DNA of 64,000 bases from Drosophila persimilis (GCF_003286085.1 NW_020825289.1:20238001-20302000); one strand, 5' to 3'; positions 49,601-61,866 are shown, numbered from the stretch's first letter. Made by a program: numbers and translations. Notes: generated from the letters alone by a model not told the origin.

Positions 49601-51327
49601 TGGATATGACCTCATTGCTCACGGTCTTGCCACCGCGCACAGAGGCCCGCATGCGAAACTCCACCTCGCGGCGCAATTCAGCCAAATCGGACTCCTTGGT
49701 CAGATCGTATTCCCGTTCCGAGTCGCGAAACTGGGCCACATGGTAGGGTCCTTCGGCGAGCGTTACTTTGACGGGGGCACGAGTCATCATCTCACCACTG
49801 CCGCGGGGAAAAATGCGAGCCTTGGCTATGGACTCCAGCACCGAGGTCTTGCCGCTGCTCTGGTCCCCGACCACAACGACACGCGGCAGGTGATCTGCCA
49901 TGGTATATCCCGTATCGTAGCCGGTCAGCTCGTCCAATACCTCCGAATACATGTCGATGAGCGACTTTTTAATCTTCTTTGCTGAGGTCTTTTTGTTGGT
50001 TTTGAGCAAGAGAAACTGTGTGCGCAGATCCCGGTTCTCCTTCTCCATTTTCTCCAGCTCCTTTTGGTATTTGATCTGTACATTCATGATCTCTGTCTGC
50101 AGCGTTTCCACCTGGTTCTGCATCATTTCTGTTGGAGTAAGAGCGTTATTCCCAATATCCTTCTGTGTGGTGAGGGCTTTGTTCAAGCATACCAAATTTC
50201 TTGCGACTCTCGTCTGTGGTGATACCCAAGGCGGCGACAGTTGTCTTGGACGCCAGGTCCTCCTTGGCTGTAATAGAGTTCGCAATAAGTTTCGATTACA
50301 AAGGCCTGGGTTCTCTCACTTTAAATTGGATCAATGTCTGGAGGTCTGTGTGTGCATGTGTGTGTAACCTACTTTCGACAATCTGGACTCCTTGATAGTC
50401 AGCTGCTTCGATGGCATCGTCCAGGCGACTGTCGAACCACGAGCGCCATTCCGACAACTTATCCTCGCCAAGCTGCTTGAGCTCCGGATCTACAAGCAAC
50501 AAACACCCCAATATCAGTATCATTCAACGTGCAATGATGTGCAAATCGAACCAAGTGAAGTGTATAATGGAAGCATACGAGCGGTGTTGCCCCCGCCCCC
50601 ACCATGACCATTTAAAGTGAGAGAGAGAGAGAAAGAGAGATTGGGAAAGGCAGAGAGGGCAGGGCAGGGAGGAGATCAGTAGCCTAGTACTCACCGATAT
50701 CGATTGCATTCTTGACCACTGCACCGACCTCGAGGAGATTCTTCGAGAACTGGCTCCATCTCTCGCCCTGAGGCATGGCGTCCTGTAGCCACTTCATGTC
50801 AGGCAAGCCATCCTTCCAGTCCTCGTATTTCTGCAAGATCGCATTTTGATAAAATAATTATCACTTTGCATATTATATAACCGCCAATGAAGCGTGAGCT
50901 CACTTTGCTTAGGGATACGCCACCGCCAATGGCACCACCCAGCACGAGGTATCGCAGCTTGAGGGCTCCCCTCAGAATGCGCACCACCAGCATGCCGTAG
51001 CCGCGAGACAGAGGCGGAATCGACCAGCCCCTCGCTGGATTACCGGCTAGCAAGAATTCTTCATGTCGACCGTAGCGCCCGTTACCGCTGCCACTGGCAT
51101 GCTGGCTGTGGGGCGGACGACGTGGGTGGCTGGTGATGCTGCATAGCGTGGAATGATTACAGCAGGCAACCTTCGTGGAGTAGACAACAGCCCTTTTTGC
51201 GGTACGCCTAGAAGACAAGAGAGTGGGGCGATGACGAAATCGGCACACCAAAAACAGCGAATGTAGGTTTTGCAGCCTTCAGACGTAACAATGCTTACCG
51301 GTAAGAGTTCTGATAGATGCGCAACAT
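46612..51327 (-). CDS. Opa1: Opa1, mitochondrial inner-membrane fusion GTPase
   Basis: Fourteen coding exons: 51327-51299, 51207-50904, 50830-50695, 50489-50373, 50267-50193, 50128-49539, 49475-49102, 49026-48862, 48803-48625, 47836-47364, 47283-47165, 47102-47018, 46953-46749 and 46676-46612, giving 971 residues. A basic presequence leads to a membrane anchor near residues 92-110 ([16 protein letters not shown]). A coiled coil follows at about 220-265 ([20 protein letters not shown]). The dynamin-type GTPase has G1 GDQSSGKTS (308-316), G3 DLPG (411-414) and G4 TKVD (480-483), followed by the stalk and C-terminal helices. It fuses inner membranes and shapes cristae, and long forms are processed near the anchor. 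The donor after exon 9 (CAG|GTTCTC) is weak; the 788-bp intron that follows might hide an alternative exon. Confidence 0.95.
47837..48624 (-). other. intron 9 of Opa1, the largest in the gene
   Basis: 788 bp with no conserved coding frame recognised, although one minus-strand frame is open for over 200 codons when read through from the preceding exon region. The donor is non-ideal. Confidence 0.5.
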
Positions 51328-52334
51328 TATTGCTGTTCGGGGCTGCAGTTGCCGCACAGATTCTATTGTTTATTATTGGGAATTACTTAATTTTCTTTTC
51401 GCAAAAATTCATTTCCTTAGATTTGTTTTAAGATTTTCTTGTTCAATTTTTTCTTGCACGGTCTGGTCTGACTTTCAGTGTGACCGAAACGAACTTAGCC
51501 CACTTAAGCCCCCTTTGTTTAAACAGGATAACAACTTGAGTTAAACCGCGGAAAATGATACTGATTTGTAAATTTTTCTCTTAGATACATGCCATATTTC
51601 TTTAGAACTTGAAAAAGCCACGATATTTAGGTTTTTAATTTGTGTGTGTATCAACACCCACTGGTCATTAACGGGCTAATCGTTCTCTGTGCTACTGATT
51701 CTTTAACAGAAGAACCAGTTTATTTCACGCTGCCCGTGTCGGAGAACTACTTCTTGGCGCCAAAGTTCTGATGTAGTTTATTTTAAAAATAAGACATCGG
51801 TTAAGTAATTGCAGAAGTCTGTTATCATGGCAACCGGCAACACAATCGGAGATGGCCAGAATGGCGGTAAAAACCGACGCAAATCTCACCCACGTTTTTG
51901 CTGTGATAATGCAAGTTTATTTAATTATTTAATTTTATTTAATTTAAGTTTAAATTACTTAATTTAATTTAAATAATAAAATGTAGCTTTAAAATATAAC
52001 ACAACCCGGGCACACAAATGGGCAGGCACGAGTTGATTTTAAAACGCAAATAAATTTACAGGGCTTACACTTCCTCTCCGTCCATCCGTCCATCTAAAAA
52101 TATGTTTAGAGGATGAGCTCTTTTTTCAAGACATATTCCTGGGATTTTTGGATATTTCTAATATATATATTGGTAACTTTACTTGTTCAATTAATACATG
52201 CATATTTGCTACGTAATATATTTCGCTTAACCAAGTTTTATATTTAGAATGCACTTTGCAATGAAGTAACTTGTATCTGTTTCTATTTATATTTCTATTT
52301 ATGTTTTTTGTTTATGTTTCCGTTTCAGCATCTA
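51328..52334. other. spacer between Opa1 and SNRK with a dispersed repeat
   Basis: Holds the Opa1 promoter region and, from 51488, a dispersed repeat. The rest is AT-rich and may include the 3' UTR of the SNRK gene. No gene seen. Confidence 0.55.
51488..51630 (+). repeat. dispersed repeat, copy 4, upstream of Opa1
   Basis: The best-preserved core: AACGAACTTAGCCCACTTAA, GCCCCCTTTGTTTAAACAGG, ATAACAACTTGAGTTAAACC, GCGGAA, followed by ATGCCATATTTCTTTAGAAC and CACGATAT. It begins 161 bp upstream of the Opa1 start codon, in the same orientation relative to its gene as copy 1 has to the helical-repeat gene. Confidence 0.65.
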
Positions 52335-55300
52335 TTAAGAGAAATTCACAACGGGAAAATACTTTCCCAGCCGCCGAATTTTCTTCATGGTCACAAAGCA
52401 TTTAGAGCCGGTAACATGTATTGCTTTGGTAAGGCTTTTATCCTTCAAAATCAGATCGATCTCCTCGATTGAATTCAGATTATAAATATCTTTTGGTGTT
52501 TCGTCGTTGGATTTCTTTTTGTTGCTATTGCTCTGGCTATGGTTGTTGTTGTTCAAGTGCCTACTAAGATTGGTGTTATTACTAAAATATTGCTCTTGCT
52601 GAAGCGTAGCTTTGGCTGCATTCAATCTGTGCATGATTTGGTCCTTGGTATCATGAGGTTCCGGTGCAGCTACGGTCTTGGGCTTCGTTTCGGGCTCCTC
52701 ATCATCATCGTACTCTTCCTTTGTTTCGGCAACGGAGAATGTGCTGGTGTTTAAGTTGGACTGCAAATATCTTTGATCGATATGTTGTGTTGATGTGGAC
52801 GCCGTCGCAGCCTCGCCCTCGGCGTAGCTGCGGTACCGCAGCTCGTATTCCTGAGCCTCTGTGATACGATCCAGCGACTGACTCTCGCGCATACGCCTCC
52901 TTCTTGTGGCTGACGATGTGGCTGTCGTGCCCTCTATTAGCCCCGATTGCTGCTTCTCAGCTTGTGAATGCTTGTCTACATGGTCTTTCGGCTGTTTTCT
53001 ATTCTTTTGTGTGTGAGATTTGCGTGTTTCTTCAGATTTATTTGGCTGCAATTGGAATATAATTTTCAATTTCGATAGACAGAGGAAGAGGCTGGTCGGT
53101 AGGAGATTTACTTACCTCCTTGCATTGTCCTTGTCCTTCCTTCTTGCCGCTTACGCCACTGCTTTTCGAGATGAAATTTGTCGCACTGCTGGCCGAACCA
53201 GGCGGCGGATAGAGTTGATCCTGCGAGTCGCTGGAGTCATCGTGAGAGTCCCGCCGGTGCATGCGAAACCGTGTGGGAGTATCGCCCACGAACTTATTGA
53301 TCTTTTTCTTGTTTCGCGTCTTTGTGTCATCGTCGGAGGCCTCTGAGCTGCTGCACGACGGCGTGCCTTTGTTAAGTTTTGTGCGACGGTGACTGAGCAC
53401 CGGATTCTTACTGCTGCTCGGCAGGGGCTTCAACTTGCCAATCTCCAGTTCCTTCAGGCCTCTCAGGGTGTCTTCGTCTATCTTGGCACTTTTCTCCATT
53501 TGCTTGAGCTTCTGAGCCAACGTAGCATCTACGGCTACGACTATCTTTGTGCGTGAATTTCGAGGCACTCCTACTGCGGCGAGGACAGCGGTAGGGGCAG
53601 TACGGCCCTGCACCGCTCGATTGACGAGTCCTTCAGCAGTAGGTTCCAGTCGCGATGTGGTCACTTTTAGGTCATTTCCAACCACAGAATCCTCGCTGGC
53701 AGACTCCTCCTCGTCTTCCTCCCGCACAATACTGCACTTGCGACTCCGCTTGTCCTAAACGAATGCGAATGCAGTGAAGTTCCAGAAAACAATAGAAATA
53801 GTATTGAACTTACTGGCTTGCCGCCGTCGTTTACTAACTGGGCTGCGGGCGTCACGTTGATGCTGATGGGGACACCCTTGGGGGCTTCAGTGGGACTGGG
53901 TTTCTCAGCTACCGGCTTGCGGCTCGCATCCTCCACTCTATTAAAGGATATTTAAAAAAATTGTGTGTATTCCTTTTGAACGCCATTACCATTCATCACT
54001 TACTTCATGCTTGCTTCATTCAGAAGTTTCTGCTTCTGTGCCTGTTCGTCTCGCCGCCTTCGCAGCCGCATTTCCGCCAGCAAAAAGTATGTGGCCGTTA
54101 TATGATTGTACTTATTCTTGTCGAGAGCCCTGCATCGTATGAAATCGAAGGTTAGCCAGGAGTAAGCCAGGTCTTGTGCGGTATCTACTCACTGCACTAT
54201 CTCCTCCTTGGACGCAATATTTCCGTTGATCATTTTCTGTATGATAAAGGCATGATCCTCCTCACTGAGTTGCTCGCGGCTGACCAAAGGCAGAAAATGC
54301 TCGGTGGATGTTGAGTCCGGCTCGTCGATTGGCTTCAGCCAGTCCGAAGAGGCCAATTCCTCTACAGTCGCTCGATTCTTGGGATCCCGTACCAGCATCG
54401 AAGCAATCAAAGTGCGGCACTCCGCCGAAACGTGCGTGGGCACAGTGTACTTGCAATCCATGATCATGGTCAAGGTCTCCGAGTCGTTGGCCTTCTCGAA
54501 TGGCGCCTGTCCGACCACCAGCATGTACAGAATGACACCAAGCGACCAAATATCTAAAAGATAAAGCCAAATACCAGCTAGAGTAGAGTCCAAATTAACC
54601 AAATCTACACACTCACCTACTGCAGGTGCATCGTACGAATCACCCAACAAGATCTCTGGAGCGGAGTAGGCCAGGCTGCCGCAGAAGGTTTCCAATTTTT
54701 GGCCGGGTGAGAATTTGTTGCTGAACCCAAAGTCGGTGAGCTTGACGAGGCCGAGCTTCTCGAAAAACACCACATTCTCAGGCTTCAAGTCCCTGTGGGT
54801 TGCGTGTGACGCGCCGCGCCACGAAACGGAACGAAGCGAAAAGTTACGTAAATTGCTGATCGGTGGACTGTATTATCAGTGGGCGTGAATGCGAACTCAC
54901 CGGTGTACAACGTGGAGCTGATGACAGTACGTGATCGCACGTAGGATTTGCCGGAAATACTTTCGCGCCAGCTCCTCACTGAGTCCGGCTTCATGCTTCA
55001 TTATGTAATCGTACAAATCTCCCCCGTCGCCTAGCTCCAGCACCAGGTACAGCTTGGTCTGTGTGTCAATGACCTCGTACAATCGGACCACATTTGGATG
55101 CTGTACCAGCTTCATGCAGCTATTGTGGGTCAAGGTCACACATTGCACATTAGTTGACACGACAACCCCTGGCTTCTTTTAGGGTCTACTCTACTCACCG
55201 GACTTCTTGGAACAGATGCGCCTTAGAGACCTCATCCAGCTTTGACTTATCAACGACTTTCACTGCCACCTTGGCCCCAGTGAACACGTGACGCGCCAGC

Positions 55301-55404
55301 TTCACAACGGCAAAGTGGCCCGATCCCAGTGTCTCCTCCAAATCGTACAGACCGGCGATCCCAGATCCCAGGCCGCCACCTACAGGCTGCGTTTCCAGAG
55401 TCAT
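52335..55404 (-). CDS. Snrk: SNF-related serine/threonine kinase SNRK (probable CG8485 orthologue)
   Basis: Eight exons: 55404-55199, 55119-54901, 54792-54617, 54553-54193, 54129-54004, 53937-53814, 53754-53116 and 53045-52335 (853 residues). The kinase domain begins near residue 19 ([18 protein letters not shown]) with the catalytic Lys in VAVKVVDK. The catalytic loop HRDLKPEN starts at about residue 141, then DFGFSN and [17 protein letters not shown]. After the kinase comes the UBA-like segment typical of AMPK relatives ([20 protein letters not shown]). The remaining 500 residues are low in complexity, basic and acidic by turns. SNRK is an LKB1-activated AMPK-related kinase; the activation-loop Thr is the T of LETFCGS. 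Its start codon is divergent from Usp20-33. Confidence 0.93.
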
Positions 55405-56260
55405 GTTGAGTTGAGTGCTTTTCAACTTTTTCTATTGACCCACAAGCTGAGCTGCCTATCCGGCGAGCAAAACTGTCCGCGATTAGCTGAAACTATAATT
55501 AAATGGGAAAGCATTTCGGGCCTCAGTTTTCGTTGGAAAAGCGGGTTCAACTGGAATATTTTCTAATAAGCATCGACCCCAAATCGAATGTTTTGCAGCC
55601 GCGTAGCTGAACACGAATTCATGCTTCACTGATTTCTTATTCACATTGATCCTTTTTATTTTGACTTTTGCACCAGCCAGGAGCAGCAGCTAAGAGGCAG
55701 GGCTGTTACACAAGGGGATGGATGTTGAAAGGCAGGGCTGTTACCGTTTTAGACCAGAGCAGTGCCAGAGCCTCCAGCAGCCGCAGCAGCAAAACTATAA
55801 TATGCAGGCCATTTTGCAATTTCTGTGGTCGAAGCTTGCCTTTACGTTGTTAATAAAACGGTCTTGAACTAAACACTTTGCCGTTATCACACATGAAAAT
55901 GAATCTTAGAATCTTTGTATACACATTTCGTGGTTGCATTGGTGTCGATGTTTTGCTACGTACAGTTTTGAAGTCACATTGCGACAGGGATGCATTGAAT
56001 TTTAAGCAGCCGATAATAGCACCAATCGATAGTGGTCTTGAAGTGTAGTCGAATACGACCATAAACAACCAAATTTAATTCCTTTTTATTGATTGAACTG
56101 TCGTGGGACTATTCAATTGTGTGACACAGAGTCCAGTAACTTTGTAACTTTATCACCTGCGATTGTTACACATCGATTGGCCACATCGGTAGCTGCCCGG
56201 CCGTCCCCTATACCCCTGTCAAACCATCGATTTTAGCGGCTAGCACCATAACATCGATAC

Positions 56261-56268
56261 TATCGATA
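56261..56268. promoter_or_regulatory. DRE (TATCGATA) upstream of Usp20-33
   Basis: A perfect TATCGATA, preceded 8 bp earlier by ATCGATAC, lies 121 bp before the Usp20-33 start codon in the divergent spacer shared with SNRK. It probably marks a housekeeping promoter. Confidence 0.65.
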
Positions 56269-56381
56269 GTGCCCTCGTTGGTTTGACACCTCTAGTCCCC
56301 TACTCAAATCCAAATTCCTCAGTCAAAATATAAAATTTACAAATATATAGTAAAAAAATATACAAACAGCGAATAAGTAGA

Positions 56382-59300
56382 ATGAGTTTTGGGTTTAACA
56401 CACAATCGCAAAGTACACATGTAGAAAGCAATAATCGTACTCTGGAGTCGGACCTGCCACAAAAGGTGAGTGTGTGAGACCACGAGCTGGACTGTATTTC
56501 GTTCGCATTGTTTTGACCAATCAGAAGTGAACTCTATTACATGACTTTCGATTTTGTGACATTGACAATCGTGTGAAATTGTTCGTCCTTTCCTCTTGCA
56601 GTACGCAAACGGACACGCTATGGCAGATGCCGACCATGACCCGTATTTAAACGAAAGAATCATGAGTTCCCACGAAGCGCTCTTCAGTGGATCGTTGAAC
56701 TCGCTTGCCCAGAAAGACGAGAGCATGGAAGAGGATGTTGTCGGTTCCGGGACAGGCCTCGTCGGACTGCAAAACATTGCCAACACATGCTACATGAACT
56801 CGGCACTCCAAGCGCTGAGTAATCTGCCGCCCATGACTCACTACTTCATCAACTGCAGCGATCTGGTGGAGTACATTGCGGATCAGAGAGCGAATGCCCG
56901 AATCTGCAAGCCAGCGGGTCTGGCCAAGAGCTACATTCGCCTGATGCAGGAAATCTGGTCGGAGATAGAAGACCCCAAAGGTAGATTCGTCATTGATTCT
57001 GATAGATGGAACAAAGTGCTATACAAAATGTGTTGTTTACAGAATACATCGCCCCCCGTGGCATTTTGTATGGCATACGATCGGTGCATCCGATATTTCG
57101 TGGCTACCAGCAGCATGACACGCAGGAGTTCCTTCGCTGCTTCATGGATCAGCTGCATGAGGAACTCACGGAGCAGGTTTCTCCACAGTCGCGGCAATCG
57201 CAACAGCGTCAGAATAAACAGCCCAACGAAACTGACGACGAAAACGAGGATGAAGTGCCGCCTTCCTCGCATTCGGCGACAGGCTCTGAAAGCGAATATG
57301 AAACGTGTGAGAGCAGCATGTCCGAAATCGCGGGGGAAGTCATGATAAACACCGAATTCTTTGTTACGCCAAGCCGAACTGTCATCGGTTCAGGCACTGC
57401 GATTCCAGAGGCTCCTCCAAAGCCGCAGCAGCAGCGTAAACAGAAAAAACGTGAAACGTCGTCAGATCAAAAACCACCAATAGAGTCGGCGCGTTCCATC
57501 ATCAGTGACGTGTTTGACGGCAAACTGCTCTCCGCCGTTCAATGCCTCACCTGCGATCGGGTGTCCTCACGGCAGGAAACATTCCAGGATCTTTCACTGC
57601 CTATTCCCACAAGAGACTTCCTCAATGTGCTGCACCAAACGCATAGCCTAAGTGTCCAGAGTCTGAGCGCCGCCGAAACATCAAGCAGAACCAATGACGG
57701 CTGGTTGGCGTGGATGTGGGGCGTGTTTAGATCGTGGCTGTATGGACCCTCGGTAACACTCTACGATTGCATGGCCAGTTTTTTCAGTGCGGACGAGCTC
57801 AAAGGCGACAACATGTACAGGTGAGAGTTTGCATTAGTGAAGTAAGTGTATTCCAATTGCTCAATTATCCGTCATGTGATTCATTACAGCTGCTCGCGAT
57901 GCAACAAACTGCGAACGGGTATCAAGTACTCGCGTGTAATCAACCTGCCCGAGGTGCTGTGCATCCACCTGAAGCGCTTCCGACACGATCTGTCCTACAG
58001 CTCGAAGATCTCGTCGCACGTTATCTTTCCCATGGAGGGCTTCGATATGCGGCCTTACGTGCACAAGCAGTGCAAAAGCGAGGTGCCCATATACAATCTT
58101 TCATCCGTGATCTGCCACCATGGCACCGTCGGCGGCGGCCACTACACGTGTTATGCACGCAACACTCTGAACGGCCGTTGGTATGAGTTCGACGACCAGT
58201 TCGTGACTGTGGTGAGCCCCGATGTGGTGCAGAACTGCCAGGCCTACGTACTTTTCTACCAAAAGCACAATCCCCTGATAAAGCTCGTCCGCGAGGAAGC
58301 CAAACATCTGTCCAACTCACACCCCTTCTGCGATTCTGACATTCAGTTTTATGTGACGCGCGAGTGGCTCTCCCGCCTGGCCACCTTCTCCGAGCCGGGT
58401 CCCATCAATAACCAGGAAATGCTGTGTCCCCATGGCGGCGTTCTACATTCCAAAATGCCTATGATCAGCCAGATTGCAGTGCCGATTTCCCAGCCCCTGT
58501 GGGACTTTCTGTGCAAAACTTTCGGCGGTGGACCGCCAGTGAACATTCTCTTTGAGTGCGAGATTTGCAAGCGCGCGGCTGAGGCGCTCTCCAGGCGACA
58601 GCAGCATGAGCTAAGCGAGTTTACCAAATTGAACGGGCTTCACAGCGAGTTCGACTCATCTGCCATTTTTGCCATCGACATGCCCTGGCTGCGGTCTTGG
58701 CAGAACTTTTCCCGCGGTAAGACCTCCAAGGAGCCGGGCCCCATCAAGAATGAGGGAATAGCCTCTTCCACGGATAGCAACTGTACCATCCGCAGTGTGA
58801 GGATCGGATCGGATTATGCTCAGCTTAATGCCCGCTCATGGCGGCTCCTGCACGGCATCTATGGCGGCGGACCGGAGATCTTGCTGCGACAGGCTCTCTC
58901 CGACGACGACGAAGAAGAGATCGAAATCATAGACCAGGACGATGAGTGCTATGACGTAGAGTCGCCAGAGGCTGAAGAGGAAGATGTAACGGCCAATAGT
59001 TACCTGGGTAATCATTCCGACACCGAAAGCAGCCGAGGACGCCGCACCACCCCGAGTCCAAGTGTGAGTCCCGGCCCCTCGCCAAAGCCGCAGCCACAGC
59101 AGACCGTGGAGACGACCAGGACCCCCATCCCTGAGCAGCACAACACCCCAAAATCAAAGCGCAGCAGAACCAGCGTGACTACCTTGCGGCTCAACATGCG
59201 CAAGCGAGGGAAGCGCAATCGGAGCAGCTTCAAGCACGCGGATATGTTTGGAGCCAAAGGTTAGAAACGTCACAACTCAGTCACAAAGAGTAGTTACTTA

Positions 59301-59644
59301 TTTATGTTCGTTCTGCTATTACAGGGAACTACAATGTCAAAACCAATGCGGAACCACCAGCAGCAGCACCAGCAGATCGGGATAAGAATAAGGAAAGGGG
59401 AAAGGATAACGAGGAGAAGGAAAAAACCACTGCATTTCAAAGCGAATACAGCATACCAATATCGATACCATTCCAAAGTGACAATTTCCAGGTCAACGGC
59501 TTGCCGGAAAAGACGCGCGAAAAGGGCAAGCGGCGGAACAGTGTCGGCGGCAGCAAGTCAAACAACAACAAGGAGAACGTCACCCTGCAGAAGTTTGTGA
59601 CGGTGCGCGAGCCCTCTGAGCCAACGGATGAGAGTGAGATTTGA
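56382..59644 (+). CDS. Usp20-33: ubiquitin-specific protease Usp20-33
   Basis: Five exons: 56382-56465, 56602-56980, 57043-57820, 57890-59259 and 59325-59644 (976 residues). The peptidase C19 Cys box is GLQNIANTCYMNSALQAL with Cys91. The His box GTVGGGHYTCYARN carries His498, and Asp515 follows in WYEFDD. A structural zinc site is formed by CLTCDR and CSRCNK. Two DUSP domains follow (about 570-690, DIQFYVTREWLSRLATF; and about 700-780, FAIDMPWLRSWQNF), the arrangement unique to USP20/USP33. The acidic insert and Lys-rich tail look disordered. The N-terminal UBP zinc finger of the mammalian proteins is not seen: only about 80 residues precede the Cys box. The enzyme removes ubiquitin from substrates; the mammalian relatives act on receptors and Robo signalling. 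Confidence 0.94.
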
Positions 59645-60233
59645 TCGATAGCGCGGGCGGATCCAACATGCCAGCCGAAAAACAGGCCACAATCAAGGTT
59701 TAGGCGCAGACAGAAGCGCCATTAGTTTATATACCTCAGTGTATAGCTGGGTGGAGGCTATATAAATTGTGTAAAAATTGTATTTATGTATTGATGATGA
59801 TCGAAGTGCTATCGCCGTTGCATTCGCATACGCATACACCTTTCTAGTTTTATTAGCTATAATTGACCCAGGGACAGAGATGGAGAGGCAAGGCCCGCTC
59901 CTTGCCGAGATGAGCACTCAAACGATTGCACATGCAGTAGGATGATTTAATTGAATTGGAAAATAAATCAGATTATGCATGCATCCATCAACCAGGACTA
60001 TTGGTAAATAAGACACAAAATTCTTGAAACCTGCCATTACAATTATAATAAACAAAAAAAAAAAATCAAATAGAAAGCCAGAAGAAGCATAAAACCAACC
60101 ACATACACAGTGTGTGTGTATATACAACCATATCCACAGTGTGCCCATAGCACATCCATAGCATAGCCAAGGCACCGGAACTGCTGGTTTTCGGGAAGAA
60201 AAAGAACCTCCGCCAGAGCGATCATCATCAGCC
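59645..60233 (+). other. 3' UTR of Usp20-33 and spacer
   Basis: No coding sequence is supported. AAATAAAT near 59960 is a candidate polyadenylation signal. Confidence 0.5.
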
Positions 60234-60655
60234 TTCTCCATCCTACGTCGCTTATTTCTTTCGGAACGTACTTAAACATCCGCATCCCGACTTCTCGGAG
60301 CGCCCTAAACCTCCGCAACAAATCTTCTCGGAGCGCTCATAAGCCTCCGCAACAAATCATTTCGTAGCGCAATTAAACCTCCGCAACAAATCGTACTTAA
60401 GCCTTCGCGATCTAGACGAAAACCGGCCACCCCGAAGGAAGATACGAGCCCCTACTAAACTCTATTTTTGTATCGCTTAATCCACGCCTTCTTGAACCAC
60501 GAAACTCTTTCAGCTACCATATCCAGAGGTTTAACAAATTTCTGTGAACCCCAACGGGAGCATATGGCCGTAGCGCCGTCATAGTTGTATTATATATTTT
60601 GGAGACTACTAATTGTGGGTGCCACATCCGCACATGAGTTTTGTTTGCTGTAAAT
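60234..60655. repeat. duplicated block, copy A
   Basis: About 420 bp that match 61212-61623 imperfectly from CTACGTCGC / CTCCGTCGC to ACACATGAGTTTTGTTTGC. It contains three head-to-tail 33/34-bp units (60291-60323, 60324-60357, 60358-60391). On the minus strand part of it keeps an open frame. Confidence 0.75.
60291..60391. repeat. three tandem 33/34-bp units
   Basis: Unit pattern TTCTCGGAGCGC, then about 4 bases, then AAACCTCCGCAACAAAT. Copy B has one full unit and the beginning of another, so copy A gained units or copy B lost them. Confidence 0.8.
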
Positions 60656-60859
60656 GTCCAAATGTTTGTGCAAGGTGCGGGCCTAGTCCAGCTGTTGAAA
60701 CTTAAATGAAATTAATTAAATATCAAATCTGTTTCGGAAGAACTAAACTTCGCTAAGACCACTCATGGGAAGGAGAGGACTTTAAGTTGAAAACGGGGAA
60801 AACATGGGACCTATGACGCCGTAGTCTCTTTTGTGCTACAACAATAGGAGCATTGTAAG

Positions 60860-61662
60860 CAAATATACACCTTTGAAGTATTTATTTTCTTCTTTATTTC
60901 TTATACCTATACTAATAATTAATAACAGAAAACTTTACTGTACATCTCAACATTGCCGTATTCGTGTTCGCTACCGACGAAGCCTCGGGCTGCTAGTCCT
61001 TAGGCAGCAGCTGGTACTGCTGCTGCTTGCACTGGCTGATACTGTTGCAGGAGGGCTGGAGGAAGTACTGCGACGGTGGCGGTGGTCCCTGAATGTATTG
61101 TACTTGATTCAAGTACTGCAGCCGCTGCTGCAGGTTCTGGGCCCTTTGCTCTGAGAGGGCCTCTTCCAAAATACGGTTAATTTGTGTACTTCCTCCTCGC
61201 CCTTCGATCCCTCTCGGAGTGGATTTTATCCTCCGTCGCCCAATTCTTTCGGACCGTACTCAAGCTTCCCAACTTCTCGGAGCGCCCTAAACCTCCGCAA
61301 CAAATCTTCTCGGAGCGTACTTAAACCTTCGCGATCTAGACCAAAATCGGCCGGACGATCACTCGAACCACCCACTTGCGGCCACCCCGATGGAAGATCT
61401 GAGCCCCTACTAAGTTCTGTACCATTAAGAACAAATCAACTCTATTTTTGTATTGCTTAATCCTCGCCTTCTTGAACCACGAGACTTTCTTTCAGCTACC
61501 ACATCCAGAGAACCCCAACGCGGCGAGCATACCCCGGCCGTAGCGCCGTCACAGATGTATTCTATATTTTGAAGGCTACTTTTAGGGTCGGTGCCTCATC
61601 CACACATGAGTTTTGTTTGCCTTTAGCACAGCATTGGTACACTCCACAGTGGGATATTTATA
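60860..61662 (-). other. candidate minus-strand gene spanning copy B, unresolved
   Basis: Three signals line up on the minus strand. TATAAATA at 61662-61655 could be a TATA box. A Gln-rich frame open from about 61260 to TAG at 60995-60993 ends EEALSEQRAQNLQQRLQYL...YQLLPKD. Two AATAAA-type signals follow at about 60900 and 60888. No convincing ATG or splice pattern links the TATA box to the terminal frame, and I do not recognise the protein. It could be a fast-evolving small gene, a broken gene, or chance. Confidence 0.3.
61212..61623. repeat. duplicated block, copy B
   Basis: The partner of copy A, about 980 bp away in the same orientation. The two differ by several insertions and deletions; some are multiples of three in one minus-strand frame (6 and 18 bp), others (2 and 28 bp) are not. 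Confidence 0.75.
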
Positions 61663-61866
61663 GAGTCCCGGTCCCCCCGCCCCCATCACCATCACAATGT
61701 ACAGGCATACAGATGTGAGATGTGCTCTTCTAATGCCCGACAGCTCGGCACAGTTTTGAAGAGACTCGGCAAATCGTGTAGCAGTGGATGCACACCGTAC
61801 CGTACTTTTACGTATACAGGCTGTGAGTGGAACAGCATCAGTTGTCCACTGCTCATCGATTGCGCC

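Noticed and set aside
60043..60321. 92-codon minus-strand frame in copy A of the duplicated block
   Set aside because: Not called as a gene: its later part runs through AT-rich repeats and it lacks promoter or poly-A context. Its conserved start is discussed in the duplicated-block finding.
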